This document shows, one piece after another, positions 1 to 8,688 of a DNA stretch of 64,000 nucleotides. The notes beneath the pieces are model-generated. The model was not told where the DNA came from, did no database searches, and saw only the letters and a list, made by a program, of their open reading frames with translations. Origin of the DNA: Rhodanobacteraceae bacterium (GTDB taxonomy: Bacteria > Pseudomonadota > Gammaproteobacteria > Xanthomonadales > SZUA-5); the NCBI GenBank assembly GCA_016717705.1, contig JADKFD010000100.1, positions 11,699 through 75,698 of the forward strand, written 5' to 3'. The position numbers and the translations under genes were made by a program. The stretch's first letter is position 1, and each line of letters starts with the position of its first letter.

Positions 1-2399
1 TCGCGGTTGCTGCCACGCAGCGCCAGGCGGTAATCGCCCGGCGGCAGATTGGTGTAGACCGCAAGGCGGCGATCGACATCGGTTTCGATCCAGTCGCGGT
101 CATAGCCGATCAACTGGAAAGCGTAGCGATTGCGCTCCGGCGCGGAGAAATCGAGGGCGGCAAATTCGACGGCGATACTGTTCGCCGCAGGCTGGATGAT
201 GATCGGCCCCCGATCGTCGCCAAACTGTCCCACCGGAAGCCTCACACCGCCCACCTGCAGATCGGTGATCGCCACCGGCGCCGGGTAGCGCCAGGGCTGC
301 AACAGCGGCGGCTGCACGATGGTCAGCCCGCCACCTCCGCCAAACAGCATCTCCCCTGCAGCGGTGGCCGCTCCCGAAGCGCCCCAGTAAGCGGGGATTG
401 CCACGCCGTGCGCGCGCCGCAACGCGCGGAGCGTCAGCGACTCGACGTCGACCACCGCCAGGCCGTCGTCGGTGCTGGCCCAGACCTCGCCGTCCCCGAA
501 TGCCAGCAGCTTGTTGACGTTGTCATTGGGCAGTCCCTGGGCGCGCGTGAGTCGCTGGAAACGGGGCTGCGCGTCGCCCTGTGCGCCGTCGCGGATCGCG
601 ATGCCACCGCCGAGCGTGCTCACCCACAGCCGCTGCCGGGCATCGATGAGCAGCGAAGTGATCGAGCCCGCGGGCAAGGCGGTCGCCAGCGCTGCATCGG
701 GCGCAATGTGAGTGATTGCGAGGGTGTCCAGTTGCAGCCGATCGAGTCCATTGGCGGTACCCAGCCACAGCGATTGCTCGCCCGCGCTGACGATGGCATT
801 GATCCGGCGATCCACCAGACGCTCGATCGGCAGATGCTGGATGAGTTGTTCGCTGCCGGGCACGCGCGCATCCAGTTGCCACAGGCCATCGACCCAACTG
901 CCCAGCCACAGGGTGTCGCCGACGGCGTGCACCACGTCGACGCTGAGGCTGGGGTCACGTCCGGGCAGGCGCATGCGCGTCATCGACTGCCCGGAAAAGT
1001 CGCCACGAAAGAGACCGCGCTGGGTGCCGAGATAGACGCTGCTGTTGCTGTGGTCCATGGACAGGACGCGGTCGCTCGGCAGGCTGCTGTCAGGCCGCGC
1101 CGGATCCGGCCGCAGGCCGATCACCTCGGCCTTGTCCGGGCTCAACACATCGACGCCATTGCTGCCGAGTCCGACCCAGACCTGGCCATTGGGCAGCGGC
1201 AGTACCGAAATCACATCCGGATCCGAAATTCCGCGCTCGCGACCCTTGGCGCCAAACACGGTCAAAACCGCGCGTTGTTGCGCATCGTGGCGATCCAGTC
1301 CGCGGCTGGTGCCGACCCATACCAACCCGGAACGATCTCTGTGCATGGCCCAGATCGTGTTGTCCGACAGGCTGCTCGGGATCGCTGCCTCATGGGCGAT
1401 GGCACGCGTCGTCGTCGTCTCCGGGTCGATCGCGACGATGCCCTGGTTGACGGTACCGATCCAGATCTCGCCCGCTCGCGCCTCGACGATGGCGAACACG
1501 CGTTCGTTGGCCAGATTGCTGGTGCCGGTAATGACCGGCAGCGCGGCCCCACCTCGTGCGGCGATGACATAGGCGCCAGCACCGCGTGTGCCGATCCACA
1601 GGCGGCCTTCGCTGTCCTCGCAAAAGCCGCCCACGGCAGGCACACGCCCGTCCGCCGTCGGTAGCGGCACCGCGACCAGTTGATCGCTGTCCGGGTCGCG
1701 CCGCACCAGGCCTTTCTGGGTGCCGATCCACAGGCGGCCATGGCGGTCGCGGTGCAGCGCCACGACGCGGTTGTCCGGCAGACTGAGCGGGTCGGCGGGA
1801 TCGTTGCGCTGATGCGAAATGGCACCGCTGGCGGGATCCAGATGGTCGAGGCCGCCGTCGGTCGCTACCCAGATGCCAGCCAAGCCGTCATCGGCAATCG
1901 AGCGCACGAAGGCATTGCTGAGCCCGTTTTCGCCTGCGGGATAGACGACGAAGCGGTCGGTCCGCGGATCAAACCGCGCCAGGCCACCGGCGCTGGTGCC
2001 GATCCACAGCCGCCCCGAGGTGTCCACGTGCAAGGTCAGCACGTAGTTGTCGGGCAGGCTTCCCGGAAGCGCCGGATCTGGCGCGTAGCTGCGGAAACGA
2101 TAGCCATCCCAACGCGCCAGCCCAGCCTGGGTGCCGACCCAAAGGAAGCCATCAGCATCCTGCGCGATCGCGGTGGCGATCGGGCCTGGCATTCCCTGTT
2201 CCTGGCCGAGGTGTTGGAACACCGTATCGGCCAGTTGCGACCAGCGAGCGCTGCGTGCGGCGGTGGCTTCAGAAGCGACAGCGGCCGTGGCGCGGGACGC
2301 GCCGCCGCTCAGCGCCAGCGCCAGCAGCGCGAGCGCCAGCGCCAGCGCCAGTCTGACGAGCTTGGGCGACCGCAGAATCTGGCCCGGAACCATTCGCAT
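1..2399 (-). CDS. two-component-regulator propeller / Y_Y_Y domain sensor protein, partial (C-terminus beyond window)
   Basis: The gene is read leftwards and runs off the window edge after about 799 codons. The start is ATG at 2399, preceded by AGGGG; a GTG lies one codon upstream. Residues 1-40 form a signal peptide with a long Leu/Ala core. From about residue 70 onwards there are many propeller blades with the signature LWIGT..GL.R.D (for example GFLWVGTQAGLARWDGYRF). The last 60 coded residues match the Y_Y_Y domain (GYDRDWIETD, then LPPGDYRLALRGSNR). In this family the periplasmic propeller senses a ligand and a transmembrane helix leads to an output such as a histidine kinase, GGDEF or LuxR domain. 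That output lies outside the window, so the enzyme class cannot be named. Family assignment is strong; the ligand is unknown. Confidence 0.85.
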   Translation of the reverse strand, partial: MRMVPGQILRSPKLVRLALALALALLALALSGGASRATAAVASEATAARSARWSQLADTVFQHLGQEQGMPGPIATAIAQDADGFLWVGTQAGLARWDGYRFRSYAPDPALPGSLPDNYVLTLHVDTSGRLWIGTSAGGLARFDPRTDRFVVYPAGENGLSNAFVRSIADDGLAGIWVATDGGLDHLDPASGAISHQRNDPADPLSLPDNRVVALHRDRHGRLWIGTQKGLVRRDPDSDQLVAVPLPTADGRVPAVGGFCEDSEGRLWIGTRGAGAYVIAARGGAALPVITGTSNLANERVFAIVEARAGEIWIGTVNQGIVAIDPETTTTRAIAHEAAIPSSLSDNTIWAMHRDRSGLVWVGTSRGLDRHDAQQRAVLTVFGAKGRERGISDPDVISVLPLPNGQVWVGLGSNGVDVLSPDKAEVIGLRPDPARPDSSLPSDRVLSMDHSNSSVYLGTQRGLFRGDFSGQSMTRMRLPGRDPSLSVDVVHAVGDTLWLGSWVDGLWQLDARVPGSEQLIQHLPIERLVDRRINAIVSAGEQSLWLGTANGLDRLQLDTLAITHIAPDAALATALPAGSITSLLIDARQRLWVSTLGGGIAIRDGAQGDAQPRFQRLTRAQGLPNDNVNKLLAFGDGEVWASTDDGLAVVDVESLTLRALRRAHGVAIPAYWGASGAATAAGEMLFGGGGGLTIVQPPLLQPWRYPAPVAITDLQVGGVRLPVGQFGDDRGPIIIQPAANSIAVEFAALDFSAPERNRYAFQLIGYDRDWIETDVDRRLAVYTNLPPGDYRLALRGSNR

Positions 2400-2723
2400 C
2401 ACGCCCCTGCGCTTTGCAGATGTTCAAGCATTGCACTGATTCGCGGTGCGGAAAATGAGGGCACGCGGGCCTTTGGGCGGTCTGGACAGGTTCGTGGCTA
2501 ATGGCGCCGCGCTACACGGGCTCGCACTGAACATTCTGTAAGCCGTTGATTTTAATGTGGGAGCGGATTTACTCCGCGAGTGCTTTCGCGGGATAAACCC
2601 GCTCCCACAGGGCTGCTTGTCACGCAGCCCTGCGGACAACGTGACCTACTTCCAGATCTTCGATGTGCGAACCCGCGCACCGCCCGAGCCGACCTGGACT
2701 GCCAGTTCCCACTCCGGGACGCG
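2400..2723. other. intergenic region with REP hairpin, no gene
   Basis: No credible reading frame is seen in this 324-base gap. It holds the upstream region of the leftward propeller gene, a REP inverted repeat at 2557-2608, and a second hairpin at 2608-2632 (CAGGGCTGC ... GCAGCCCTG). The hairpin lies downstream of the glycosyltransferase stop (2724), so it may end or stabilise that transcript. Confidence 0.6.
2557..2608. repeat. REP inverted repeat, GTGGGAGCGG family
   Basis: An imperfect palindrome with arms GTGGGAGCGGATTTACTCCG and the complement CGGGATAAACCCGCTCCCAC. A near-identical 52-bp copy is at 55502-55553, and related copies are at 19293, 24922 and 49706. The GTGG start and stem-loop form are typical of REP sequences mobilised by REP-associated tyrosine transposases in gammaproteobacteria. 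Confidence 0.8.
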
Positions 2724-3491
2724 TCAGCGTTCCGGGGAGTCCAGCGAGCGCCCCTGCTGCAGCAGCCACAGCATGATGGTCTTCTGGCGCACGTAGTTGG
2801 CGCGCACGTAGGCGTAGACCAGACCGTGCCAGCCGTCGAGAAAGCCGAGGCGGAACACATAACCGCGCCAGAAGCGCCAGGCCGGCGACACGATCAGCTT
2901 GCCCAGCGAGGCGCGCTTGCCGCGGGCGTATTCGTACTGCGCCATCATCTGCGCATAGCGCTGGGTCTTGCGCAGTTGCTGGTCGAAGGACCGATACGGG
3001 AAGTGGATCAGATCGCCCGCCAGGGTCTGGACCTTGCCATCGACGCTGGCCGCCTCGTGGATTTCGCGATCGCCGCGCCAGCCGCCGCGGCGGCGGTCGA
3101 ACAGGCGCAGCACATGATCGGGATAGGCATTGCCGCGGCGCAGGAACTTGCCGAAGTATTCCGACAGGCGCGGGAAGCGGTAGCCGCCCGTGCCTGTAAA
3201 TCCGTGTTGACGGGCGGCTTCGATCTGCGCGCGAAGTTCCGGGCTCACGCGCTCATCGGCATCCAGGCACAGCACCCAGTCATGGCTGGCTTGGCCGACT
3301 GCGAACTGCTTCTGGCTACGATAGCCGTCGAAGGGCCGCACCAGTACCCGCGCACCGGCGCGCTCGGCAATCGCGCAAGTGTCGTCGGTCGAGCCGGAGT
3401 CGACCACGACGATCTCCTCGCAGAAGGCCAGCGAGGCCAGGCAGTCGCCGATGCGATCGGCCTCGTTGAACGTGATAATGCAGGCCGAGAT
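2724..3491 (-). CDS. family 2 glycosyltransferase, WaaE/KdtX-like (5' end uncertain)
   Basis: Probable sugar transferase for lipopolysaccharide core or another surface glycan. It has the GT-A start VVVDSGSTDDT, the metal-binding DxD motif in VLCLDADERVSPEL, and the WaaE-like block YPDHVLRLFDRRRGGWRGD followed by REIHE. The first conventional start codon is GTG at 3407, but clear family homology (ISACIITFNEADRIGDCLA) continues in frame back to 3491, and the frame only closes with TAA at 3531-3533. No ATG, GTG or TTG lies between, so the gene uses a rare start (ATC at 3524 is possible) or a base is wrong. The next gene starts divergently at 3523, leaving almost no promoter space. Confidence 0.8.
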   Translation of the reverse strand: MSACIITFNEADRIGDCLASLAFCEEIVVVDSGSTDDTCAIAERAGARVLVRPFDGYRSQKQFAVGQASHDWVLCLDADERVSPELRAQIEAARQHGFTGTGGYRFPRLSEYFGKFLRRGNAYPDHVLRLFDRRRGGWRGDREIHEAASVDGKVQTLAGDLIHFPYRSFDQQLRKTQRYAQMMAQYEYARGKRASLGKLIVSPAWRFWRGYVFRLGFLDGWHGLVYAYVRANYVRQKTIMLWLLQQGRSLDSPER

Positions 3492-3522
3492 CGGATGGGC
3501 TGCAGCAGGTGGGGACGTATTG

Positions 3523-4572
3523 ATGGCGGATTACCTGTTGTTCGCGACCGAGCGTTACGCGGTGCCGATCCTGCAGCCGCTGGCCGATGCTCTGCAAGCG
3601 GCCGGGCATGGCGTGCATGCCTGGTTCACCGATGGCGCCGCTCAGGCGCGGCTGCCGACGCCGGTGCGCATGATCGGCCTGCGCGAGGCCGTCGCACTCA
3701 AGCCGCGCGCGGTGTTCTCGGCGGCAAACACGGTGCCGAGCTTCCTGACCGGCCCGAAGGTGCAGCTGTTCCACGGCTTCAACGTCGAAAAGCGCAGCGA
3801 TGAGCGCGGACACTTTCGCGTGCGCGGCCTGTTCGATTTGTATTGCACCCAGGGGCCGGCAACCACCGCGCCGTTTCGCGCGCTGGCGCAACGCCATCCG
3901 CACTTCGCCGTGGTCGAGACCGGCTGGCCCAAGCTTGATCCCCTGTTCCGCGACGATGGCGGCGCGGCCGCTGCATTGCGCGCGCCCGCCGCCGGCCGGC
4001 CGACGGTGTTGTTCGCCTCGACCTTCACCGAGCGCCTGAGCGCGGCGCCGCACCTTTTTGATGCGATCGCCGCGCAGATCGCGCGTGGCGAGCGTTACTG
4101 GCTACTCACCCTGCACCCCAAGTGCCCGGCCGAGTTGCAGGCGCGCTTTCGCAGTCTGGCCGGCGCCAACGCGGCCTTTGTCGAGACCGAACAACTGATT
4201 ACGGCGCAGCGCGCAGCGGACGTGTTGGTCGCCGATACCACCTCGGTGGTCTCCGAGTTCGTGGTGCAGCACAAGCCGGTGGTGACCCTGCGCAATCGCG
4301 CACCCAAGCCGCATATGCTCGATTTCGACGATCCCGCGCGGCTGCCGGTGATGCTGGAACAGGCTTTCGCGCCGAGCGCGGCATTGCTGGCTGCGATTGG
4401 CGACTACGCCGACCGCATTCACCCCAGCCGCGACGGCCGCGCTTCGGAGCGCGTGCTGGCGGCAACCGAGGACCTGATCGCCGGACGCCTGGGCAAGCTC
4501 GCGGCCAAACCCTTCGCCGGACGTGTGCGCGCGCTGCAGATGCGCGCGAGGTTGGGGTATTGGGGTTGGTAG
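3523..4572 (+). CDS. CDP-glycerol glycerophosphotransferase-like protein
   Basis: Predicted 349-residue cytoplasmic glycan-phosphate transferase of the TagB/TagF-like (GT-B) fold. The ATG at 3523 follows AGGTGGGG with good spacing. Family motifs are LFHGFNVEKRSDERGHF near residue 85 and LVADTTSVVSEFVVQHKPVV near residue 235, which matches the substrate-binding region of this family. Gram-negative members have poorly known substrates, so teichoic-acid synthesis should not be assumed; the divergent glycosyltransferase suggests a surface-polysaccharide role. The stop TAG (4570-4572) is formed by the first bases of the following repeat. Confidence 0.75.
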   Translation: MADYLLFATERYAVPILQPLADALQAAGHGVHAWFTDGAAQARLPTPVRMIGLREAVALKPRAVFSAANTVPSFLTGPKVQLFHGFNVEKRSDERGHFRVRGLFDLYCTQGPATTAPFRALAQRHPHFAVVETGWPKLDPLFRDDGGAAAALRAPAAGRPTVLFASTFTERLSAAPHLFDAIAAQIARGERYWLLTLHPKCPAELQARFRSLAGANAAFVETEQLITAQRAADVLVADTTSVVSEFVVQHKPVVTLRNRAPKPHMLDFDDPARLPVMLEQAFAPSAALLAAIGDYADRIHPSRDGRASERVLAATEDLIAGRLGKLAAKPFAGRVRALQMRARLGYWGW

Positions 4573-4685
4573 AGCGGAGCTTGCTCCGCTGCTTCTTCAG
4601 CGGTCCCAAGCCGAGCAAGCTCGGCTCTACCAAAGCCCGGCGTGCCGATCGCTCTGGTAGAGCGGAGCTTGCTCCGCTGCTTTGC
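4568..4685. repeat. REP cluster, GTAGAGCGGAGC family (three units)
   Basis: Two direct copies of GGTAGAGCGGAGCTTGCTCC (4568 and 4658) flank an inverted relative (AGCCGAGCAAGCTCGGCTCTACC split around 4610-4632). Each unit can fold on itself. The first unit supplies the TAG stop of the preceding gene. Confidence 0.75.
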
Positions 4686-4721
4686 TAGGCTAGCCGCCCC
4701 ACACCAGCCCTCGGTGGCGAT

Positions 4722-7700
4722 ATGCGTATTTTGATGTTGGCGGCCTTGCTGGTGTTGGGCAGTGGCGCGCTCGGCGCCGCAACGATCCCGGATGCCGCGC
4801 TGGACGGCCTGCGCTGGCGTCAGGTCGGCCCCTATCGCGCCGGTTGGAGCACGGTGGCGGTCGGCGTGCCGCAAGCGCCCGACACCTACTACTTCGGCGC
4901 CGCCGGCGGCGGCGTCTGGAAGACCACCGATGCCGGGCACAACTGGGTGTCCATTTTTGACCGCCAGGCTGCCTCGATCGGCGGCCTGGCGGTGGCGCCG
5001 AGCGATCCCAGGGTGATCTATGTCGGCAGCGGCCAGCCACAGGCGCGCTACGACACCGCGCACGGCGATGGCGTCTACGGCAGCCGCGACGGCGGTCAGA
5101 CCTGGACCCATCTGGGCTTGGAAAAGACGCGCCATATCGGCGCGATTCTGGTCGACCCCAGGGACGCCAACAGCGTACTGGTCGCGGCGGTCGGGCCCTT
5201 CTTTGCCGAGACGCCGGAGCGCGGCGTATTCCGTTCCACCGACGGTGGCCAGCACTGGACGCGCACGCTTGCCATCGATGACGCCACCGGTGTCGTCGAC
5301 CTGGCCAGTGATCCGCGCCAGCCGAACATCGTGTTTGCTGCCGCCTGGAGCGCGCGCAACTATCCGTGGATGAGCTATTTCACGCCGATGACCAGCGTCA
5401 CCGGCGGTATCTACAAATCGGAAGACGGCGGCGTCAGCTGGAAGCGACTCGAGGGCGGCGGATTTCCGGCAGGGGCAATCGGCCGCATCGGCCTGGCGGC
5501 CATCGCCCATGGCGATTCGACCCGCGTCTACGCCGTGGTCGATCACGACACGGAGGGCGGCCTGTATCGCTCCGACGATGCCGGCGCCAGCTGGATCGCG
5601 GTGCAGAAAGATCCGGATCTCGGTTCCAGTTATTTCGGGCGCGTAACCGTGGCGCCGAACGACGCCGACACGGTGTACCTGATGGGGCGCTCGCTGAAGG
5701 TCTCGCACGATGGCGGCAAGACGCTGAAAGTGATGCGCGGCTCGCCCGGCGGCGACGACTACCACGATTTCTGGATCAACCCGATCAAACCCGAGTACAT
5801 GATCGCCGCCAGCGATCAGGGCACCGTGGTCACGCCCAATGGCGGCGCCAGCTGGAGCGACTGGTACAACCAGCCGACCGGCCAGTTCTACTGCTTGCAC
5901 GTCGACCAGCAGTTCCCGTACTCGCTGTATGCCGGCCAGCAGGACAACGGCTCGGTTTCGATCACCAGTCGCTCGGACTACGGCGCGATCAGCTTCCGCG
6001 ACTGGCACCCGGTGGGCGCCGACGAGCGCGACTGCGACGTGCCCGATCCGGATGACGCCAACATCGTCTACGGCAGCGGTCTCGGCGGCCGGGTAGGGCG
6101 CTTCGACGCGCGCACCGGCGATGTGCAGAACATCACGCCCTCGCCGATCAACACCTACGGCGCCGACCCGCGCACCATCGAGCATCGCTGGACCTGGATC
6201 ACGCCGCTGACGATGTCGCCTTTGCCGCCGCACGCTTTGTACCTGGGCGCGCAAGTGTTGTTCAAGAGCGACGACCGCGGGCAGCACTGGCAGACCATCA
6301 GCCCGGATCTGACCGGCAAAAGCCGCGACGCGTCCGCCTGCCAGGGCGATGTGGCTGTCGCCGACGCGCGCGAATGTGGCTTCGGCGCCATTTTCACGAT
6401 TTCGCCGTCGCCGCACGCGGCCGACGAAGTCTGGGTTGGCACCGATTCGGGCCTGGTGCAGCGCAGCCGCGATGGCGGCAAGAGCTGGCAGAACCTGACG
6501 CCGCCGACGCTGCCCGAGTTCGCCACCGTCAGTCGCATCGAGCTGTCCACGCTTGATCGACAAATCGCTTATGTGGCGGTCGACCAGCACCGCAACAACA
6601 TCTTCGCGCCGCTGGTCTACAAGACGCGCGACGCTGGCAAGTCGTGGACCGATATCAGCGCCGGGCTGCCTGCCGGCGAGATCACCAGCGTGATCCGCGC
6701 CGACAGTCGTCAGCCCGGCTTGCTGTTCGTTGGCACCGACCGCGGCGTGCAGGTCTCGCTGGACGATGGTGCGCACTGGCAGGCGCTGAGCCCGAACCTG
6801 CCGGTGGCCTGGGTGCGCGACATGCGCGTGGTCGGCGACGATCTGGCGATTGCCACGCAGGGCCGTGCGCTGTGGGTGCTGGACGACTTTTCGCGGCTGC
6901 GCGAACTGGCTGCCGATGCGTCACTGGCGCAGCCGCGCCTGTTCACGCCGGCCATGGCCACGCGACTGCGCAAGAGCCAGAACAGGGACACGCCGTTGGC
7001 AGCCGAGATTCCGCTCGGCGAGAACCCGCCCACCGGCGCCTTGATCGAGTACTACCTGCCGCGCGATGCGGCCGGGGTGGAGCTCAACATTCTGGCTGGC
7101 GACGGTGCGGTGGTGCAGAGTTTCAGCAGCAGCGAGACGCCGGCGACGCTGCCCGCGGACCAGTATTTCTCCGACCTTTACCGACGCCCGCAAAGCGCGC
7201 TGCCAAGAGGCGCAGGTGCCCACCGCTGGATCTGGAACCTGCGTCATGCGCGTCCGGCCGCCGCCAACTACGAGTTTTCGATTGCCGCTACCGCGGGAGA
7301 GGAGACGCCGCTGTTGCCGGAAGGACCGTTCGTGCTGCCCGGCGACTATCGGGTCGAACTGGTCGTTGATGGCCAGTCGCTGAGCGCCCTGTTGAAGGTG
7401 CGCCTCGATCCGCGCCTCAGTACCAGCATCGATGAGCTCAAGCAGATCCGCGATTTCAATCTGGAACTGGCCAATACACTGGCGCCGCTGGTTGCGCGCA
7501 TCACCGGCGCGGCGCGCGAACGCGAGGATCTCGCCAAGGCGGAACAGACGCCGGAGACCATCACGCGCATCGCCGTTCTCGACGCGCAGATGGACGGCGC
7601 CGATGGCAAGCGCGGGCTCAAGGCCTGGGCGGAGATTCTGGCGGGCGTCGCCACTGACGCCGAGAGCGCCGAGCGCGCGCCGACCCAGGCGCAGCGCGAG

Positions 7701-7736
7701 CTGCTGACGGCGGCGCGGGAGGCGCTCGGCAGCTAA
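4722..7736 (+). CDS. secreted VPS10/BNR-repeat (Asp-box) propeller protein
   Basis: This 1,004-residue protein begins with a signal peptide (MRILMLAALLVLGSGALGAA). Repeated Asp-box motifs follow: WKTTDAGHNW, GSRDGGQTW, RSTDGGQHW, YKSEDGGVSW, QRSRDGGKSW and YKTRDAGKSW. This is the sortilin/VPS10-type propeller often annotated as a glycosyl hydrolase. The last 250 residues form a non-propeller region (LPRDAAGVELNILAGDG; VLPGDYRVELVVDG). No glycosidase active site can be assigned from sequence, so enzyme activity is unproven. It is paralogous to the protein at 8689-11841: both begin the mature region with WR.VGPYR.G. Start ATG 4722 has a weak upstream GGTGG. Confidence 0.85.
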   Translation: MRILMLAALLVLGSGALGAATIPDAALDGLRWRQVGPYRAGWSTVAVGVPQAPDTYYFGAAGGGVWKTTDAGHNWVSIFDRQAASIGGLAVAPSDPRVIYVGSGQPQARYDTAHGDGVYGSRDGGQTWTHLGLEKTRHIGAILVDPRDANSVLVAAVGPFFAETPERGVFRSTDGGQHWTRTLAIDDATGVVDLASDPRQPNIVFAAAWSARNYPWMSYFTPMTSVTGGIYKSEDGGVSWKRLEGGGFPAGAIGRIGLAAIAHGDSTRVYAVVDHDTEGGLYRSDDAGASWIAVQKDPDLGSSYFGRVTVAPNDADTVYLMGRSLKVSHDGGKTLKVMRGSPGGDDYHDFWINPIKPEYMIAASDQGTVVTPNGGASWSDWYNQPTGQFYCLHVDQQFPYSLYAGQQDNGSVSITSRSDYGAISFRDWHPVGADERDCDVPDPDDANIVYGSGLGGRVGRFDARTGDVQNITPSPINTYGADPRTIEHRWTWITPLTMSPLPPHALYLGAQVLFKSDDRGQHWQTISPDLTGKSRDASACQGDVAVADARECGFGAIFTISPSPHAADEVWVGTDSGLVQRSRDGGKSWQNLTPPTLPEFATVSRIELSTLDRQIAYVAVDQHRNNIFAPLVYKTRDAGKSWTDISAGLPAGEITSVIRADSRQPGLLFVGTDRGVQVSLDDGAHWQALSPNLPVAWVRDMRVVGDDLAIATQGRALWVLDDFSRLRELAADASLAQPRLFTPAMATRLRKSQNRDTPLAAEIPLGENPPTGALIEYYLPRDAAGVELNILAGDGAVVQSFSSSETPATLPADQYFSDLYRRPQSALPRGAGAHRWIWNLRHARPAAANYEFSIAATAGEETPLLPEGPFVLPGDYRVELVVDGQSLSALLKVRLDPRLSTSIDELKQIRDFNLELANTLAPLVARITGAAREREDLAKAEQTPETITRIAVLDAQMDGADGKRGLKAWAEILAGVATDAESAERAPTQAQRELLTAAREALGS

Positions 7737-7760
7737 AGGATCGACGGGCGGCAGCCGAGC

Positions 7761-7844
7761 GTAGCCCGGTGTGCGGCGTCAGCCGCTCACCGGGTACTTG
7801 CCGCAAGCACCCGGTGAACGCGCGGCGCGCGCACACCGGGCTAC
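7761..7844. repeat. palindromic repeat, GTAGCCCGGTGTGCG family
   Basis: Arms GTAGCCCGGTGTGCG (7761) and its complement CGCACACCGGGCTAC (ending 7844) enclose a second stem CACCGGGT ... ACCCGGTG at 7788-7816. It sits between convergent genes and may act as a bidirectional RNA stabiliser or terminator. Confidence 0.65.
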
Positions 7845-7916
7845 ACACGACGAACGCGACAGCGCCGAGTGCAACTCGGCGATCCGGATCGCTACTCGCA
7901 TCCTGGTTACTCGGGC

Positions 7917-8573
7917 TCAGATCTCCCCGCGTTTCCTCAGCAGCGTCTCGAAGGCCTCCGCGACCACCGGCTCGAAGTGGGTCCCGGAAAGCTCCCGGAT
8001 ATGTTCGATGACGCGCTCGGCGGACCAGCCTGGACGATAGGGGCGGTCGGATCGAAGAGCATCCCAGACGTCGATCACCGCGAACATGCGGGCCGCAAAC
8101 GGTGTCTCCTCCCCGCGCAGCCCCCGCGGGTATCCGGAACCGTCCCAGTGCTCAGGGTGCCCGTAGGGGATATCCAGAGCGGGGCGCAGAACTTCCACGC
8201 CCGAGAGCATCTTGTACGCGTACCAGGGATGCAGATGCATCTGCTCCTTTTCCGCGGCATCGAGGGGTCCCGGTTTGAGCAGCACGCTGTCCGGCAGCGC
8301 CATCTTGCCGATGTCGTGCAGCATGGCGCCGCGGCGGACGTGAACCAGTTCATCCCCCGAGATCCCGAAGACCGCGGAAAGCCCGAGCGTCAGTTCAACG
8401 ACTCTGCGGCTGTGCCCCTCGGTCTCGCCGTCGCGCAGATCCAGCGCCCGCAGCCAACCTTCGAGGGTCGATTCGTAGGCGAGTTCGATGTCCGCAAATT
8501 GCGCAATCAAGTCGCTGGAACCCTTAGTTGTTGCGGCGGTCGCGGTCTTCAATCCGGGGTCATTCGGTTCCAT
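7917..8573 (-). CDS. HD-GYP domain phosphohydrolase
   Basis: Predicted 218-residue single-domain HD-GYP protein, the class that hydrolyses cyclic di-GMP. Motifs seen: HSRRVVELTLGLS, the metal ligands LHDIGK, HPWYAYKML, and DGSGYPRGLRGEE followed by AVIDVWDALRSDRPYRPGW. The usual HHExxDG motif reads HPEHWDG, so the second His is Pro and one metal ligand may be missing; activity needs testing. There is no receiver or membrane segment. I chose ATG 8573 (MEPNDPG...) with GGGACG upstream; in-frame alternatives are ATG 8597 and 8681. The gene lies downstream of the propeller gene on the same strand, 115 bases away. Confidence 0.85.
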   Translation of the reverse strand: MEPNDPGLKTATAATTKGSSDLIAQFADIELAYESTLEGWLRALDLRDGETEGHSRRVVELTLGLSAVFGISGDELVHVRRGAMLHDIGKMALPDSVLLKPGPLDAAEKEQMHLHPWYAYKMLSGVEVLRPALDIPYGHPEHWDGSGYPRGLRGEETPFAARMFAVIDVWDALRSDRPYRPGWSAERVIEHIRELSGTHFEPVVAEAFETLLRKRGEI

Positions 8574-8688
8574 CAGTCTTTCGTCCCGCCCCCGCATGTA
8601 CCGAGTGGATCCGTTGAACCAGGACGGCGCGCCCGGGAGCATGTTAACCCACGGGCGCGGCGCCGATATGACCTGTTGCATCGACTGT

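Noticed and set aside
4419..6776. Long antisense reading frame of 785 codons opposite the propeller gene
   Set aside because: In GC-rich DNA such frames arise opposite real genes; it has no family motif, while the plus strand has a signal peptide and Asp boxes. The same applies to long frames at 17230-19122, 25097-26848 and 39671-41827.
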